Origin: a virus
DNA: 35,341 nucleotides
Virus record (IMG/VR): IMGVR_UViG_3300003886_000652
Span: 1-35,341 of that record
Reading direction: 5' to 3' (one strand)
The translations under genes and the position numbers were made by a program. Below the pieces are notes generated by a model. It ran no database searches, was not told the DNA's origin, and was given only the letters and a program-made list of their open reading frames with translations. Of the stretch, positions 23,461-31,676 are shown piece after piece (position 1 is the first letter of the stretch; each line of letters opens with the position of its first letter).

Positions 23461-23762
23461 TCGATTTGAGTAGCGATACTTTGGTTGAATGGGACGGGCT
23501 GAAAAACAACGCCGATGATACTTTCATAAACACGGCTACGGTATCGGCAGTTTTGAAAAACTCCGACGATACAACCCTCGGCACCTTCTCTTTAACTTAC
23601 GTCGCTGCAAGCAATGGAAAATATCAAGGGTACGTTACCCCAAGTATGGTAAGCGGCGTTGCGGCTTGTGATGATTTGACGATTGAGATAACCGCAACCA
23701 ATGGTGCCTTTACTGGCTTTCGCAAGATTAAAGAGGTTGCCAATTACAGGGGGGCAAAATGA
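23457..23762 (+). CDS. Small phage structural-type protein (101 aa)
   Basis: GGGGG precedes the ATG. The protein looks like a single beta-sandwich (SDTLVEWDGLKNNAD, TVSAVLKNSDDTTLGTFSL, YQGYVTPSM, DDLTIEITATNG). Lies between decoration and connector genes and overlaps the next gene by ATGA. Similar small Ig-like proteins occur in head-tail regions; function unknown. Confidence 0.65.
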   Translation: MIDLSSDTLVEWDGLKNNADDTFINTATVSAVLKNSDDTTLGTFSLTYVAASNGKYQGYVTPSMVSGVAACDDLTIEITATNGAFTGFRKIKEVANYRGAK

Positions 23763-24577
23763 CTTGCAAACTAATTAGTTACGATAACCCCTATCTTGAT
23801 GATTTGAATTTGGCAGAAGCCGACATATCAAGAGCCAACGCATTTATTGAGGCGGCAAGTGCGGCAATAGAGAAATACACAAAACGCAATTTTGGGCAAT
23901 CTCAATACGACGAGACATATTCAGCCGATCAATTCGGCGGCATTATTCTTAATCAGTTTCCCATTATCACGGTTGACCGGGTTTACAGTAACACGGGCGA
24001 GGCTCTGGAAATTCAGAACACCAACGCCACAACCACCAACGCAAGCTATTACACAACAACCACGGGCATAACGCTTACCTCGGTCAAGGTTGGGGTTGTC
24101 TCAACTAATACTTTCACTTGGGCCGACTATGCAACGGTTACTTCGGTGCAGGCGGCAATTGATGCGTTGGCCGACTGGACAGCCACGGTGCAAGGTTCTT
24201 ACGGGGCGTATGCCACGATTGACCTTCTACGGGATCAATACGGCAACGCCAAAGAAGCCAATGGGGTAAGGCTCTGGTTGCAATCCGATAACCGTTGGTT
24301 TGTTGATGACAAGGACAAGGGCTTGATTGAAGGGGAGTTTTCAAGGGGTGGCCAAATTCGCTTTGTCTATACCGCTGGCTTCGCATTGAAAGATGTTCCC
24401 GAACCCATCAAGCAAGTAACAGCAGAGTTGGTAAAGGATATGTTCACGGGCGGTGATTCCCAAATTCAATCAGAGAATTTAGGCGGGTATTCTTATTCTC
24501 TTGCACAAGGGGCGGTACAACGCTTGCCTCTTTCGTCTCGTGAAATTCTGGCCCTTTATAAAGATCGGAGGGTTTAA
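23759..24577 (+). CDS. Head-tail connector protein, gp6-like (272 aa)
   Basis: The N-terminal helices DLNLAEADISRANAFIEAAS and AIEKYTKRNFGQSQYDETY followed by FPIITVDRVY match the gp6-like connector family, whose ring sits under the portal. A longer middle insertion (about 80-160) contains Thr-rich strands. The C-terminus VPEPIKQVTAELVKDM, LPLSSREILALYKDRRV is also typical. Starts with ATGA overlap. Confidence 0.8.
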   Translation: MTCKLISYDNPYLDDLNLAEADISRANAFIEAASAAIEKYTKRNFGQSQYDETYSADQFGGIILNQFPIITVDRVYSNTGEALEIQNTNATTTNASYYTTTTGITLTSVKVGVVSTNTFTWADYATVTSVQAAIDALADWTATVQGSYGAYATIDLLRDQYGNAKEANGVRLWLQSDNRWFVDDKDKGLIEGEFSRGGQIRFVYTAGFALKDVPEPIKQVTAELVKDMFTGGDSQIQSENLGGYSYSLAQGAVQRLPLSSREILALYKDRRV

Positions 24578-24579
24578 GA

Positions 24580-24921
24580 ATGCCAAGAGTACCGAGGCGG
24601 TTGATGATTCACAAGTTTGATTTGTACGCATCGACCATTACACAAAACAGCGAGGGCAGAGCCTCAAAAACTTATGCCCTAAGCAAAGACGAAATACCTT
24701 GCAACTTTCAACCAGCAACATCGGACGTTGTGCAAGACTACGAGCGGAATGATGAAGTTGTTTCCGCCTCTGTCTTTCTAATCGATGTTGCAACATTCGA
24801 TCTTGCAACGCCTGAAAATCGGATCGTCTTTAATGGAACAAACTACGAAATTATAGGCAAACAGAATTTGGCCAACCTCAACAGGGTTTACCGAATAGAC
24901 GTAAGCGAGGAAATACAATGA
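24580..24921 (+). CDS. Head-tail stopper/joining protein (113 aa)
   Basis: CGGAGGG precedes the ATG. The pattern HKFDLYASTITQNSEGRASKTY, IPCNFQPATS and NRIVFNGTNYEIIGKQNL fits the SPP1 gp16-like joining family that seals DNA in the head. It overlaps the next gene as ATGA. Confidence 0.8.
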   Translation: MPRVPRRLMIHKFDLYASTITQNSEGRASKTYALSKDEIPCNFQPATSDVVQDYERNDEVVSASVFLIDVATFDLATPENRIVFNGTNYEIIGKQNLANLNRVYRIDVSEEIQ

Positions 24922-25310
24922 GCAATTTTGGAATGAAGCCACAACAAGGCAAGACAGCAGAACATAAGCCCTTCATTATTCACAAGCAATACATAAGCAT
25001 TGATGCTTGCGAAACCATCGGGCCAGAATTATGCACGCTGGTTAAAGCCGCTTTGAGCAATCCTAGTTTTCCTCTTGAGGTAGACAACGGGCAATTGTTC
25101 CTTCGTGTTGATATCGCCTTTCAGATTGAACCCAACACGATACCGCCCGCCGATCATTACACGATTGAGCAAGACGGATCAATTACCGTTGGCGGCAAAG
25201 CCAAGAGCGAACCAAAACCAAAGATCAAGCCCAAGGCAACAAAGCCCAAGGCGACACCAACAGCAAAGGCAACCAGTAAAAAGCCACGAGCAAAGAAGGG
25301 GGGCAAATGA
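24918..25310 (+). CDS. Small phage protein with Lys/Pro/Ala-rich tail (130 aa)
   Basis: The first about 90 residues form a compact domain (HKQYISIDACETIGPELCTL, LEVDNGQLFLRVDIAFQ). The last 40 are a basic low-complexity tail of Lys, Pro, Ala and Thr. Set between stopper and tail completion genes with ATGA overlaps at both ends. No family recognised; a joining accessory protein or nucleic-acid-contacting factor is possible. Confidence 0.6.
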   Translation: MSNFGMKPQQGKTAEHKPFIIHKQYISIDACETIGPELCTLVKAALSNPSFPLEVDNGQLFLRVDIAFQIEPNTIPPADHYTIEQDGSITVGGKAKSEPKPKIKPKATKPKATPTAKATSKKPRAKKGGK

Positions 25311-25714
25311 GTTTAACAGGGGCATTCATTACACGATACAACGACGATGCAGACAGCGACATTACCGCCCTTCGTGATTTGGTGGGAACAACCAAAGCTT
25401 GGGCAGATATTGCCATCGATTCCAAGGCCACGCCCTACCTCGTGATTAAACACGTTACAACGGCTCTTGAAAGTGAAACCAAGGGACAAGGTAAAAGAAT
25501 CATGGATGCCACGGTGCAAGTTGATGTTTGGGAAACGGGCGGCGATGTCGACGCTATCCTCGATCTTGTCGAGGCGGCTTACATCGATCACACCATTACG
25601 ATTACCGGTCGCAACCATTTATCAACCCATTTAAGCAACCGCATGGTTGAACAAGAGAAGATCAACCTTTGGCATGGGCTGGTTGAATTTCGGGTGCTTT
25701 ATGAAAAACCATAA
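25307..25714 (+). CDS. Tail completion protein, gp17/DUF3168-like (135 aa)
   Basis: GGGG lies upstream and the ATG overlaps the previous stop. The order TPYLVIKHV, MDATVQVDVWETGGDVDAIL, HLSNRMVEQEKINLWHGLVE, FRVLYE matches the tail-terminator-like family in which a strand-rich core is followed by a helix and a final strand. Its place before the tail tube gene agrees. Confidence 0.75.
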   Translation: MSLTGAFITRYNDDADSDITALRDLVGTTKAWADIAIDSKATPYLVIKHVTTALESETKGQGKRIMDATVQVDVWETGGDVDAILDLVEAAYIDHTITITGRNHLSTHLSNRMVEQEKINLWHGLVEFRVLYEKP

Positions 25715-25755
25715 CGGCACACTCTTATAGAGAAACATTCTTTCTTAACTCTTAC

Positions 25756-25782
25756 AAGCCTTTGTTGCCAAAGGCTTTTTTT
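25756..25782 (+). terminator. Rho-independent terminator before the tail tube gene
   Basis: AAGCCTTTG (25756-25764) and CAAAGGCTT (25769-25777) form a perfect 9-bp stem with a 4-base loop and a T run. Confidence 0.9.
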
Positions 25783-25809
25783 ATGCCGCCAAAAAATCAA
25801 ACAGCAGGG

Positions 25810-25817
25810 ATAGATAC
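25810..25817 (+). promoter_or_regulatory. Late promoter element ATAGATAC upstream of the tail tube gene
   Basis: TAGATAC follows the terminator by about 30 bases, as before the capsid gene. The -35 region is poor (GCCAAA). The ATG at 25853 has its own GAGG site. Confidence 0.45.
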
Positions 25818-25852
25818 CAACAGAAAGGAATTTTTTATTCGAGGTATTTTCT

Positions 25853-26245
25853 ATGGCTGCAATCAGCGGATCAGCGGGCGACATAACGGTAGGCGGCACA
25901 GCCGTAAAAACAAAGTCTTGGAACATGAATTTAGTGCAAGACGAAATTGATATTACAGACAAAGCCGATTCGGGTTGGCGGGCGTACACGGTTGGACTAA
26001 AGCAAGCAGAAGGCTCGCTAGAGTTTGATATGGATACCGGCCTTCACGATACAGGGACTTTCCCTTTCCCATTCGACTCAGCAAGTGCGGCATTTGTGTT
26101 GAGCCTAAGCGATGGCACAAACGATGGCGGAAGTTTCAGTTTTACGGGTTTCATTTTCAACCTTGATTTTTCAAGCCCGGTCGATGGCGTGATTACCGTA
26201 AGCGGTTCTTACAAGAGCAGCGGCACGGTTACTTACACCCCGTAA
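25853..26245 (+). CDS. Major tail (tube) protein (130 aa)
   Basis: The opening SGSAGDITVGGTAVKTKSWN, then QDEIDITDKADSGWRAYTVG and EGSLEFDMDT, is characteristic of TP901-1/phi13-type major tail proteins, and the C-terminus VDGVITVSGSYKSSGTVTY fits. It stacks as rings to form the tail tube. It has its own terminator-promoter unit, consistent with high demand. Confidence 0.9.
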   Translation: MAAISGSAGDITVGGTAVKTKSWNMNLVQDEIDITDKADSGWRAYTVGLKQAEGSLEFDMDTGLHDTGTFPFPFDSASAAFVLSLSDGTNDGGSFSFTGFIFNLDFSSPVDGVITVSGSYKSSGTVTYTP

Positions 26246-26272
26246 TTTTTCCAACAAGGATACTCTTATATT

Positions 26273-26895
26273 ATGAGCAAAGTAACCGCAACATATTCAA
26301 TTGACAGCAAGGAATATACCCTTACCGAATTGACGCACGGCGATTGGATATCTCTTCAAAAGTATATCCAATACCGCAACTATACAATCTTGAAAAAAGA
26401 CGTTGAACAAATGCCAGAGGTTGAAACCCTCTTGCCCGATGTTCTGAAAGAATGTGCAACCAATCCTATTACGATGGATCAATTACAACAGCACATGGCG
26501 TTACCCGATGTTATGGCCGAATTCGTTTACCTCAGTTTACGCCATTACCATCAAGGTATTGAACATCAAGAGGTTGAAGAAATTCTAACCATTAACGCTG
26601 TTGCTGAAATCATCCCCTTGATAATGGGATTGTCTGGCATCGTTGACGATGGAAGCGATAGCAAAAAAAAAGCAACTCCGAAACGTCAAAGAAAGAAACC
26701 TTCCTAACAACTGAAGAGTTGTATTACAACATGGCGTTTAATTATGGTTTCACGCCATGCCAAGTTGACGAGATGAGTTTACGCCACCTTCGGGCAATCT
26801 CAGGCGAACCATCAAAGCCCCAAAAAGAAGGGCATCTATCACGCCAACAAGCCGCCATGCTCTGGCGTTCTTGGGATAAATCGAGCCAGCCTTAA
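26273..26895 (+). CDS. Tail assembly chaperone, -1 frameshift product (207 aa); short form ends at 26707
   Basis: In frame 0 the gene (26273-26707, 144 aa) ends in a Lys/Arg-rich tail. Nine A at 26663-26671 form a slippery run; slipping back one base continues as SNSETSKKETFLTTEELYYN...MLWRSWDKSSQP to the TAA at 26893. The extension has no start codon of its own and is clearly protein-like (YNMAFNYGFTP, VDEMSLRHLRAI). This equals the G/G-T arrangement of lambda-type tails, in which the rare fusion binds the tape measure. A small hairpin (ACAACT-GAAG-AGTTGT) lies about 35 bases downstream of the slip site. It is encoded just before the tape measure, as usual. Confidence 0.85.
26663..26671 (+). 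promoter_or_regulatory. Programmed -1 frameshift site (A9)
   Basis: Codons AAA AAA AAA followed by GCA allow tRNA-Lys to slip one base left; the next codon becomes AGC at 26671. Confidence 0.8.
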
Positions 26896-26926
26896 TAGAT
26901 ACACAATAAGGCAACATGCGTTGCCT
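26895..26926 (+). promoter_or_regulatory. TAGATAC element and small hairpin before the tape measure gene
   Basis: TAGATAC (26896-26902) begins within the chaperone stop codon. AGGCAAC (26909-26915) and GTTGCCT (26920-26926) then form a 7-bp stem with a 4-base loop. A weak -35 (TTGGGA) is 20 bases away. The pair may set the tape measure mRNA level. Confidence 0.4.
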
Positions 26927-26948
26927 CAATATCTAGGGGCGGTGTTTA

Positions 26949-28865
26949 GTGGCATTTATGGTTGCGGAAGCATTTGTGAAAATTGGGGCGAATTTATCCC
27001 CCCTCAAAAGCGGACTATCAAAAGCAAAGGGACTTCTTAAAGGCGGTATCGGTCTTGCATTCAAAGCGGCGGCTGTTGCGGCCACTGTTGGCGTTGCTGC
27101 AATTACAGCAGCAATTGCGGGCGGTATCGGGCTTGTCAAACTTGGCAGCGACCTAGAGGAAATGCAAGGCAAGTTTGATGCGGTCTTTAAGGAACAAGCG
27201 GGTGCAGCCGAAGCCTTCTCGACTGACCTAGCAAAAGGCGTTGGTCGTTCACGGGTAGAAATCAAAGGCTTTATGAGCGAGTTGCAAGACTTGTTCGTGC
27301 CTATGGGTTTCAGCAGAGAACAGGCTCTTGGTTTGTCCAAAGAAGTTACAGCGTTGGGCATCGATCTTGCTTCCTTTAACAATATGACCGATGCCGAAGC
27401 CATCGAAAAACTAAACGCTGGTTTGACTGGCTCCCATGAGGTTCTGAAATCCTTTGGCGTTTTCATTAACGACAATACCCTTTCTTTGAAACTGCAAGAA
27501 TTGGGTTTGGCAAAGAATGCCCAAGTTGCGACCGAGCAAGCAAAAGCAATGGCCCGGTTGCAAATCATTATGGAAAGCACGACCGATGCCCAAGGCGATG
27601 CCGCCAGAACAAGCGGCGGGTTAGCCAACCAATGGAAACGATTAAAGGGCAATCTGTTTGATCTTGCTTCGACTATAGGGGCAAGCCTTATACCAGCAGC
27701 CCAACAAGTGGTTGCCGTCTTCTCTGGTATGGCTGGTTGGGCAGATACGAACAAAGACAAGGTTTCAGGTTTTGCACAAACATTAAGCGGCGGGCTTGGG
27801 CAGGCCATCGAGTTTGTCAAAGGAATTGTCGCAAGGTTGGTTGCAGTCTGGCAAGCAAATTGGGCGGTTATGGGTGAGACCATTACAGCCGTTTGGAATT
27901 TCATTATTGCAACCATCGGAGGTGCAGTAACAACAATCATTTCGTTCTATGTTTCGTTCATTGAATGGATCGGCCAACTTCAAAGATCAATCTTTCAGTT
28001 TGCCGGAATGAGCGGCGGAGCCTTTACTGAATTCGGCAACAGCGTTAATGGTGTCTTTGCATCAATGAAAGAAATTGCAATTTCTGTATTCGCCACAATT
28101 AAAGAATGGGTTGAAGCAATAATCTTTACCTTCCTCAATTGGGATTTGGTAACAGAGAAGTTGGGCGTAAAGATTGCCCAAGCATTTGAAAACATCAAGT
28201 TGCGAATAATAAACTTCGCCCAAAATGTGGTTGAACTATTCAGTTGGATCGGTAGCAACTGGCAAGACATTTTGTTTACTGCTTTGGATGCGATGCTTAC
28301 CGCCATGATTAACTATGGCAAGAATGTAAGAAAGGTTTTGTCTGCCCTTTGGGAAGCAATCAAAACAGGATCAACCGCACCATTTGACAACATCGACTTT
28401 ACGCCCATTCTCGAAGGGGCGGCAAACACGATAAGCAACATGCCAGACTTCAAACCGTTTGTTGAGACCGACGCCTTCAATGGTCAACTTGATGGCATCG
28501 ATAAAGAGTGGGAGAAACGAGCCGAACGATGGCGGCAAACAATGGAAGACAACGCCCCCGATATTGGCGAGGCAGCGGGAGAAGGGGCACAAGATGAGAT
28601 AGATAAAAAGACTTTCAAGATGCCGCCTTTCGATCCTAAGAAATTCGATATCGAAGGAACAGTTAAAGGTAAGGGCGGCAAGAGCGATGCAGGAAGTTTC
28701 AAAGGCTTGGCGGCTGTATGGAAAGACGTACAAGGCAAACTCTTAAAGGGCGATGAAGACCTAAAGAAGAAAGGCGTTGACTTGCAAGAGAAACAATTAG
28801 CAGAAACAAAGAAACAAACCGAAGCAATCGTTGGAATGACAACGCCCGTTGCATCGTTTGGTTAA
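26949..28865 (+). CDS. Tail tape measure protein (638 aa)
   Basis: The start is GTG 26949, with AGGGGCGG upstream; an ATG three codons later is possible. The N-terminus (VAEAFVKIGANLSPLKSGLS, an Ala/Gly-rich hydrophobic helix at about 35-62) and SDLEEMQGKFDAVFKEQAG are typical of tape measures, as is a second hydrophobic region (about 305-340, VWNFIIATIGGAVTTIISFY). The C-terminus (540-635) is charged and helical. Protein length usually scales with tail length, so the tail would be rather short for a siphovirus. Confidence 0.9.
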   Translation: MAFMVAEAFVKIGANLSPLKSGLSKAKGLLKGGIGLAFKAAAVAATVGVAAITAAIAGGIGLVKLGSDLEEMQGKFDAVFKEQAGAAEAFSTDLAKGVGRSRVEIKGFMSELQDLFVPMGFSREQALGLSKEVTALGIDLASFNNMTDAEAIEKLNAGLTGSHEVLKSFGVFINDNTLSLKLQELGLAKNAQVATEQAKAMARLQIIMESTTDAQGDAARTSGGLANQWKRLKGNLFDLASTIGASLIPAAQQVVAVFSGMAGWADTNKDKVSGFAQTLSGGLGQAIEFVKGIVARLVAVWQANWAVMGETITAVWNFIIATIGGAVTTIISFYVSFIEWIGQLQRSIFQFAGMSGGAFTEFGNSVNGVFASMKEIAISVFATIKEWVEAIIFTFLNWDLVTEKLGVKIAQAFENIKLRIINFAQNVVELFSWIGSNWQDILFTALDAMLTAMINYGKNVRKVLSALWEAIKTGSTAPFDNIDFTPILEGAANTISNMPDFKPFVETDAFNGQLDGIDKEWEKRAERWRQTMEDNAPDIGEAAGEGAQDEIDKKTFKMPPFDPKKFDIEGTVKGKGGKSDAGSFKGLAAVWKDVQGKLLKGDEDLKKKGVDLQEKQLAETKKQTEAIVGMTTPVASFG

Positions 28866-28876
28866 TAGGGGGATCG

Positions 28877-29626
28877 ATGCCGAATGGTGTTATTTCGTTA
28901 CAAGAGAACTTAAACAACGACAGCCCCTCGGTTACTTGGGTTGAAGATGCCCTTTGGCTAGACCGTTACACATTGGCCTTCGGGCTTATAGGCGGCTGGC
29001 GAAACATCGGCGGCTTTATGATTTGGTTGGCACCAGCCCGCTATATCAACCTTCCCGGTCTTGTCTGCAAAGGTGTTGACGTTTCCCACAATGGAAGTAT
29101 TGACTCAACAGGCAATTGGGATTTGGCAAGGTTTACCGTTTCATACGGCAAGCCAGATAGTGAAGAAGAAAACAATGTTGATATTGGCGAGTTGGCTTTG
29201 GATGTTTCGGCGGAAATGCTTTCATTGCCCAAAGGACAAGGTGCCTTCCAATGGTCAAGCGGGCCAGACTCAGGAAAGAAATTAAAAGAAACAGACATTA
29301 CCCCACAACTAACAATTCCCATGATGGGAATAAGGTTAAGACGAAAGTTGCCTTTCCTTACGTTGTCTGCAATCTCTTCTTTGATCGGCAAAATCAATAG
29401 TAGCACGCTAAATGTTGCGGGGTTTGGCTTCTCCGCCAATTACGTTTTGTTTACGGGGGCCAAGATATCCAAGAAATATACCAGCGATGGCAACGATCTT
29501 TGGGAATACGATCTTGAGTTTGTAGCCAAAACATTTTCTTGGAATAAATTTTTTCACAAGAGCGGCTTTCAATCCATCACGCCCAAATTGTACAGCACGG
29601 GCAACCTCAATACCTTCTTTACATAA
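28877..29626 (+). CDS. Tail-tip protein candidate (249 aa)
   Basis: AGGGGG precedes the ATG 11 bp after the tape measure. No catalytic motif is seen. The sequence is beta-rich with many aromatic residues (WVEDALWLDRYTLAFGLIGG, NIGGFMIWLAPARYIN, YTSDGNDLWEYDLEFVAKTF). The position right after the tape measure is that of distal tail proteins. The match to such families is positional only. Confidence 0.7.
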   Translation: MPNGVISLQENLNNDSPSVTWVEDALWLDRYTLAFGLIGGWRNIGGFMIWLAPARYINLPGLVCKGVDVSHNGSIDSTGNWDLARFTVSYGKPDSEEENNVDIGELALDVSAEMLSLPKGQGAFQWSSGPDSGKKLKETDITPQLTIPMMGIRLRRKLPFLTLSAISSLIGKINSSTLNVAGFGFSANYVLFTGAKISKKYTSDGNDLWEYDLEFVAKTFSWNKFFHKSGFQSITPKLYSTGNLNTFFT

Positions 29627-29634
29627 AGGATCAA

Positions 29635-30300
29635 ATGCCATTTAAGCAATACAGAGTGAAAGCAGGGCAACCAATCCTTGCGGCTGAATTCAATAACCTA
29701 CTCGACGAGGTACACCGCTTGGCCAAACTTGCGGTGCATCCCCCGTTGTTTCTTACACAATCCGCAGCCGGTATGCAGATTGGTTTCGATGGCCCAATTA
29801 CCGAAGTTGCCTATGTCAAGTTTGAAGCACACGAGGGCGATACTTACCCCGCATCAACAGACAACTGCAAAATATATCCCGCCATCAAAAGACCAAAGGT
29901 AAGCCATGTTGAAGCAACAACCTGCACCGATAATCTTACCGACGCTGGCGATACAGACGACGAGAAAGGCGAGGAATTAAAAGTTTGGTCTTTAACCGAA
30001 CAATTCATTCCCGAAGATACCGTTGCTCTTATCTTTCAAACAAACGGCTCTTGGTTTACCGAATGGGTAAGGGAAAGCGTAAGAGGCAAACTTGATGCAC
30101 AACTAACCGAAGGCGGCTCTGCTGATATGAGCGTATGGGCTGGTGAGACAACAGACGCCGACACCAACGAAAACATAGAAGTGCATGATTGGTTACTTGG
30201 AACAAGCGACACCATAACCGCCGATTCAAAAGTGATTGCCTTCTTCGATAGAGAATCAAAAAAGTATTACGTTGGCTCTGCCCAATGTCCAAACGCATAA
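29635..30300 (+). CDS. Tail-region virion protein of unknown function (221 aa)
   Basis: AAGGA precedes the ATG. The N-terminal helix FKQYRVKAGQPILAAEFNNL LDEVHRLAK leads to a beta-rich middle (FDGPITEVAYVKFEAHEGDT) and C-terminus ending in VIAFFDRESKKYYVGSAQC. I recall similar openings in planctomycete prophage proteins beside tail genes. No enzymatic motif. Confidence 0.65.
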   Translation: MPFKQYRVKAGQPILAAEFNNLLDEVHRLAKLAVHPPLFLTQSAAGMQIGFDGPITEVAYVKFEAHEGDTYPASTDNCKIYPAIKRPKVSHVEATTCTDNLTDAGDTDDEKGEELKVWSLTEQFIPEDTVALIFQTNGSWFTEWVRESVRGKLDAQLTEGGSADMSVWAGETTDADTNENIEVHDWLLGTSDTITADSKVIAFFDRESKKYYVGSAQCPNA

Positions 30301-30310
30301 GGGGGCCAAG

Positions 30311-30985
30311 TTGAGGTTTTCGCCAAGTTGTGGTTGTTGCGGTTGTTGCTCTGGCAAGATTGTTGGGCATGAAGGTTTTTTCTATCCCGCCCTTGTGTCT
30401 TGTCTTGATGGGGCCGAGCATGTTTCCCAAATACAAGGGACAAACAGCAGCCGATTAAATGATCTTGATCTTCTGTTTATGGGGCCAAATAGTTGCGGGC
30501 CGGGAGTAACAACGCCTTCAAGTATGTGGGGAGACGTTCAAGCATGGGTTCAGAATGGCGGGCGATTGTACGTGGCGGGCGAATACGAAGGATGCATAAC
30601 GTCAACTGGCAAAGACAACATCAATAATTTTATGTCGTCAATCGGTTCATCAATGCGTATTGGCGGCAATGCCTGCAACAGCGGGTGCGGTTTCAATCTT
30701 GGAACGGTAGGAACGCCCAACATTGTGCAAGGTGGCTTGCAGGGCATTTGGCTTGCGGCGGCGGGAGAAGTTACAGGCGGCACCCCGCTTGCCCTTACTG
30801 TTGCAGAAGGTGGCCCCCCCTGCGATGTTGCCTACCCCTTTATTGCTATCGAGGCTCTTGGCTCTGGATTTGTAATCCTTGTTGCCGATAGCAACGTAGA
30901 GAGTTGCGTTGACGGGCTTGGCAAGTCTCTCAACTGTGATTTCTTTTGCCGATGGTGCGATTACGAGGATACAAAAATAATATGA
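30311..30985 (+). CDS. Cysteine-rich protein with Rossmann-like core (224 aa)
   Basis: The start TTG 30311 follows GGGGG and fits better than the overlapping frame opening at 30236. The N-terminus SCGCCGCCS (6-14) and C-terminus CDFFCRWCDY are rich in Cys. Between them, NDLDLLFMGPN, VQAWVQNGGRLYVAGEY and NNFMSSIGSSMRIG resemble the alternating strands of class I amidotransferase-like or IFT52/ThuA-like folds, without a clear catalytic triad. It may be a tail-tip protein with metal or disulphide sites. Overlaps the next gene (ATGA). Confidence 0.65.
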   Translation: MRFSPSCGCCGCCSGKIVGHEGFFYPALVSCLDGAEHVSQIQGTNSSRLNDLDLLFMGPNSCGPGVTTPSSMWGDVQAWVQNGGRLYVAGEYEGCITSTGKDNINNFMSSIGSSMRIGGNACNSGCGFNLGTVGTPNIVQGGLQGIWLAAAGEVTGGTPLALTVAEGGPPCDVAYPFIAIEALGSGFVILVADSNVESCVDGLGKSLNCDFFCRWCDYEDTKII

Positions 30986-31281
30986 AATGCGACAACCAAC
31001 CAAATACATCGGGCGGCTTTGTTTGTCCCAATTGCGGGGCAACATCCAACAAGCCCATTAACCGAACTTGCAAGCCAAAGAAACAAACACCAACACCCAA
31101 CGAGCCAACCGTTCTTAAAGGGCGTAAGGCAATACGGGCTTGGGTGGATAAACAGAAACCCAAACAGAAACAGCCAACCATTAAGAAACAAAGCGGGTGC
31201 GGCGGTTGTCGAAAGAAAACAGAACAGCAAGTGCAAGAGCGATTGGCCAGAGACAAAAAGAACAAAGGGAAACTATCTTAA
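30982..31281 (+). CDS. Small basic zinc-ribbon protein (99 aa)
   Basis: The ATG at 30982 overlaps the previous stop. Cysteines VCPNCG (C15, C18) with later C30 and the SGCGGCRKK segment form one or two knuckles. The rest is Lys/Pro/Gln-rich and ends in a charged helix. The GRKAIRAWVDK helix may bind nucleic acid. Location at the end of the tail block is unusual for a zinc protein. Confidence 0.6.
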   Translation: MKCDNQPNTSGGFVCPNCGATSNKPINRTCKPKKQTPTPNEPTVLKGRKAIRAWVDKQKPKQKQPTIKKQSGCGGCRKKTEQQVQERLARDKKNKGKLS

Positions 31282-31284
31282 AGA

Positions 31285-31527
31285 ATGGCAACAATTCATT
31301 ACAGCAACTTTATTAAGATCATCGTTGGGCAAGACGAGGTTGTTCTTGATTTCCATTTGAAAGTATTGGGCAGACCAAACAAACAAGCCCGCATCATTCT
31401 ACCCCCAACAGAAGCCGCCAAACTTGGCGTTGCTCTGCAAACCTTGTTGGCCACACCAGACGAGACACCCAAACAAAAAACCCTTGACACCAACAAGGCG
31501 GCAAGGGGTTTCGATAAACATGAGTAG
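31285..31527 (+). CDS. Small conserved-looking protein (80 aa), function unknown
   Basis: The start lies 3 bases after the previous stop with only a weak AAAGA site. Strand-rich first half (IHYSNFIKIIVGQDEVVLDF), helix (PPTEAAKLGVALQTLLA), polar end. The pattern resembles short bacterial DUF3467-like proteins, but too little is present to name it. It closes the late gene run. Confidence 0.55.
   Translation: MATIHYSNFIKIIVGQDEVVLDFHLKVLGRPNKQARIILPPTEAAKLGVALQTLLATPDETPKQKTLDTNKAARGFDKHE
31475..31511 (-). terminator. Leftward terminator inside the 3' end of the last late gene
   Basis: CCCTTG (31481-31486) pairs with CAAGGG (31502-31507), and AAA (31478-31480) with TTT (31509-31511) across a bulge. 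Read leftward it ends in a T run (from A at 31475-31480), so it could stop transcripts from the minus-strand genes at 32169-33403. Confidence 0.35.
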
Positions 31528-31584
31528 TGCAATTATCTATTCTTAATAGCAGAGTTGCAGCCCCACCAAAATAATGGGCCTTGG

Positions 31585-31676
31585 AAAAATTCAGAGCGAG
31601 CCGGGAAGAAAATTCAGAGAGCAACACCAACAAAGTTAATAGCAGAACAAGACAGCAAACAGCCCGGAAAAATTCA
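31585..31676. repeat. Three AAAATTCAG direct repeats
   Basis: AAAATTCAG occurs near 31586, 31608 and 31668, two of the copies preceded by a CCGGGA/CCCGGA box. Spacing is irregular (about 22 and 60 bases). Confidence 0.55.

Noticed and set aside
26933-27940. 335-codon frame opposite the tape measure gene
   Set aside because: Pro/Ala/Thr-rich mirror of a coding strand, no start signal; a shadow.
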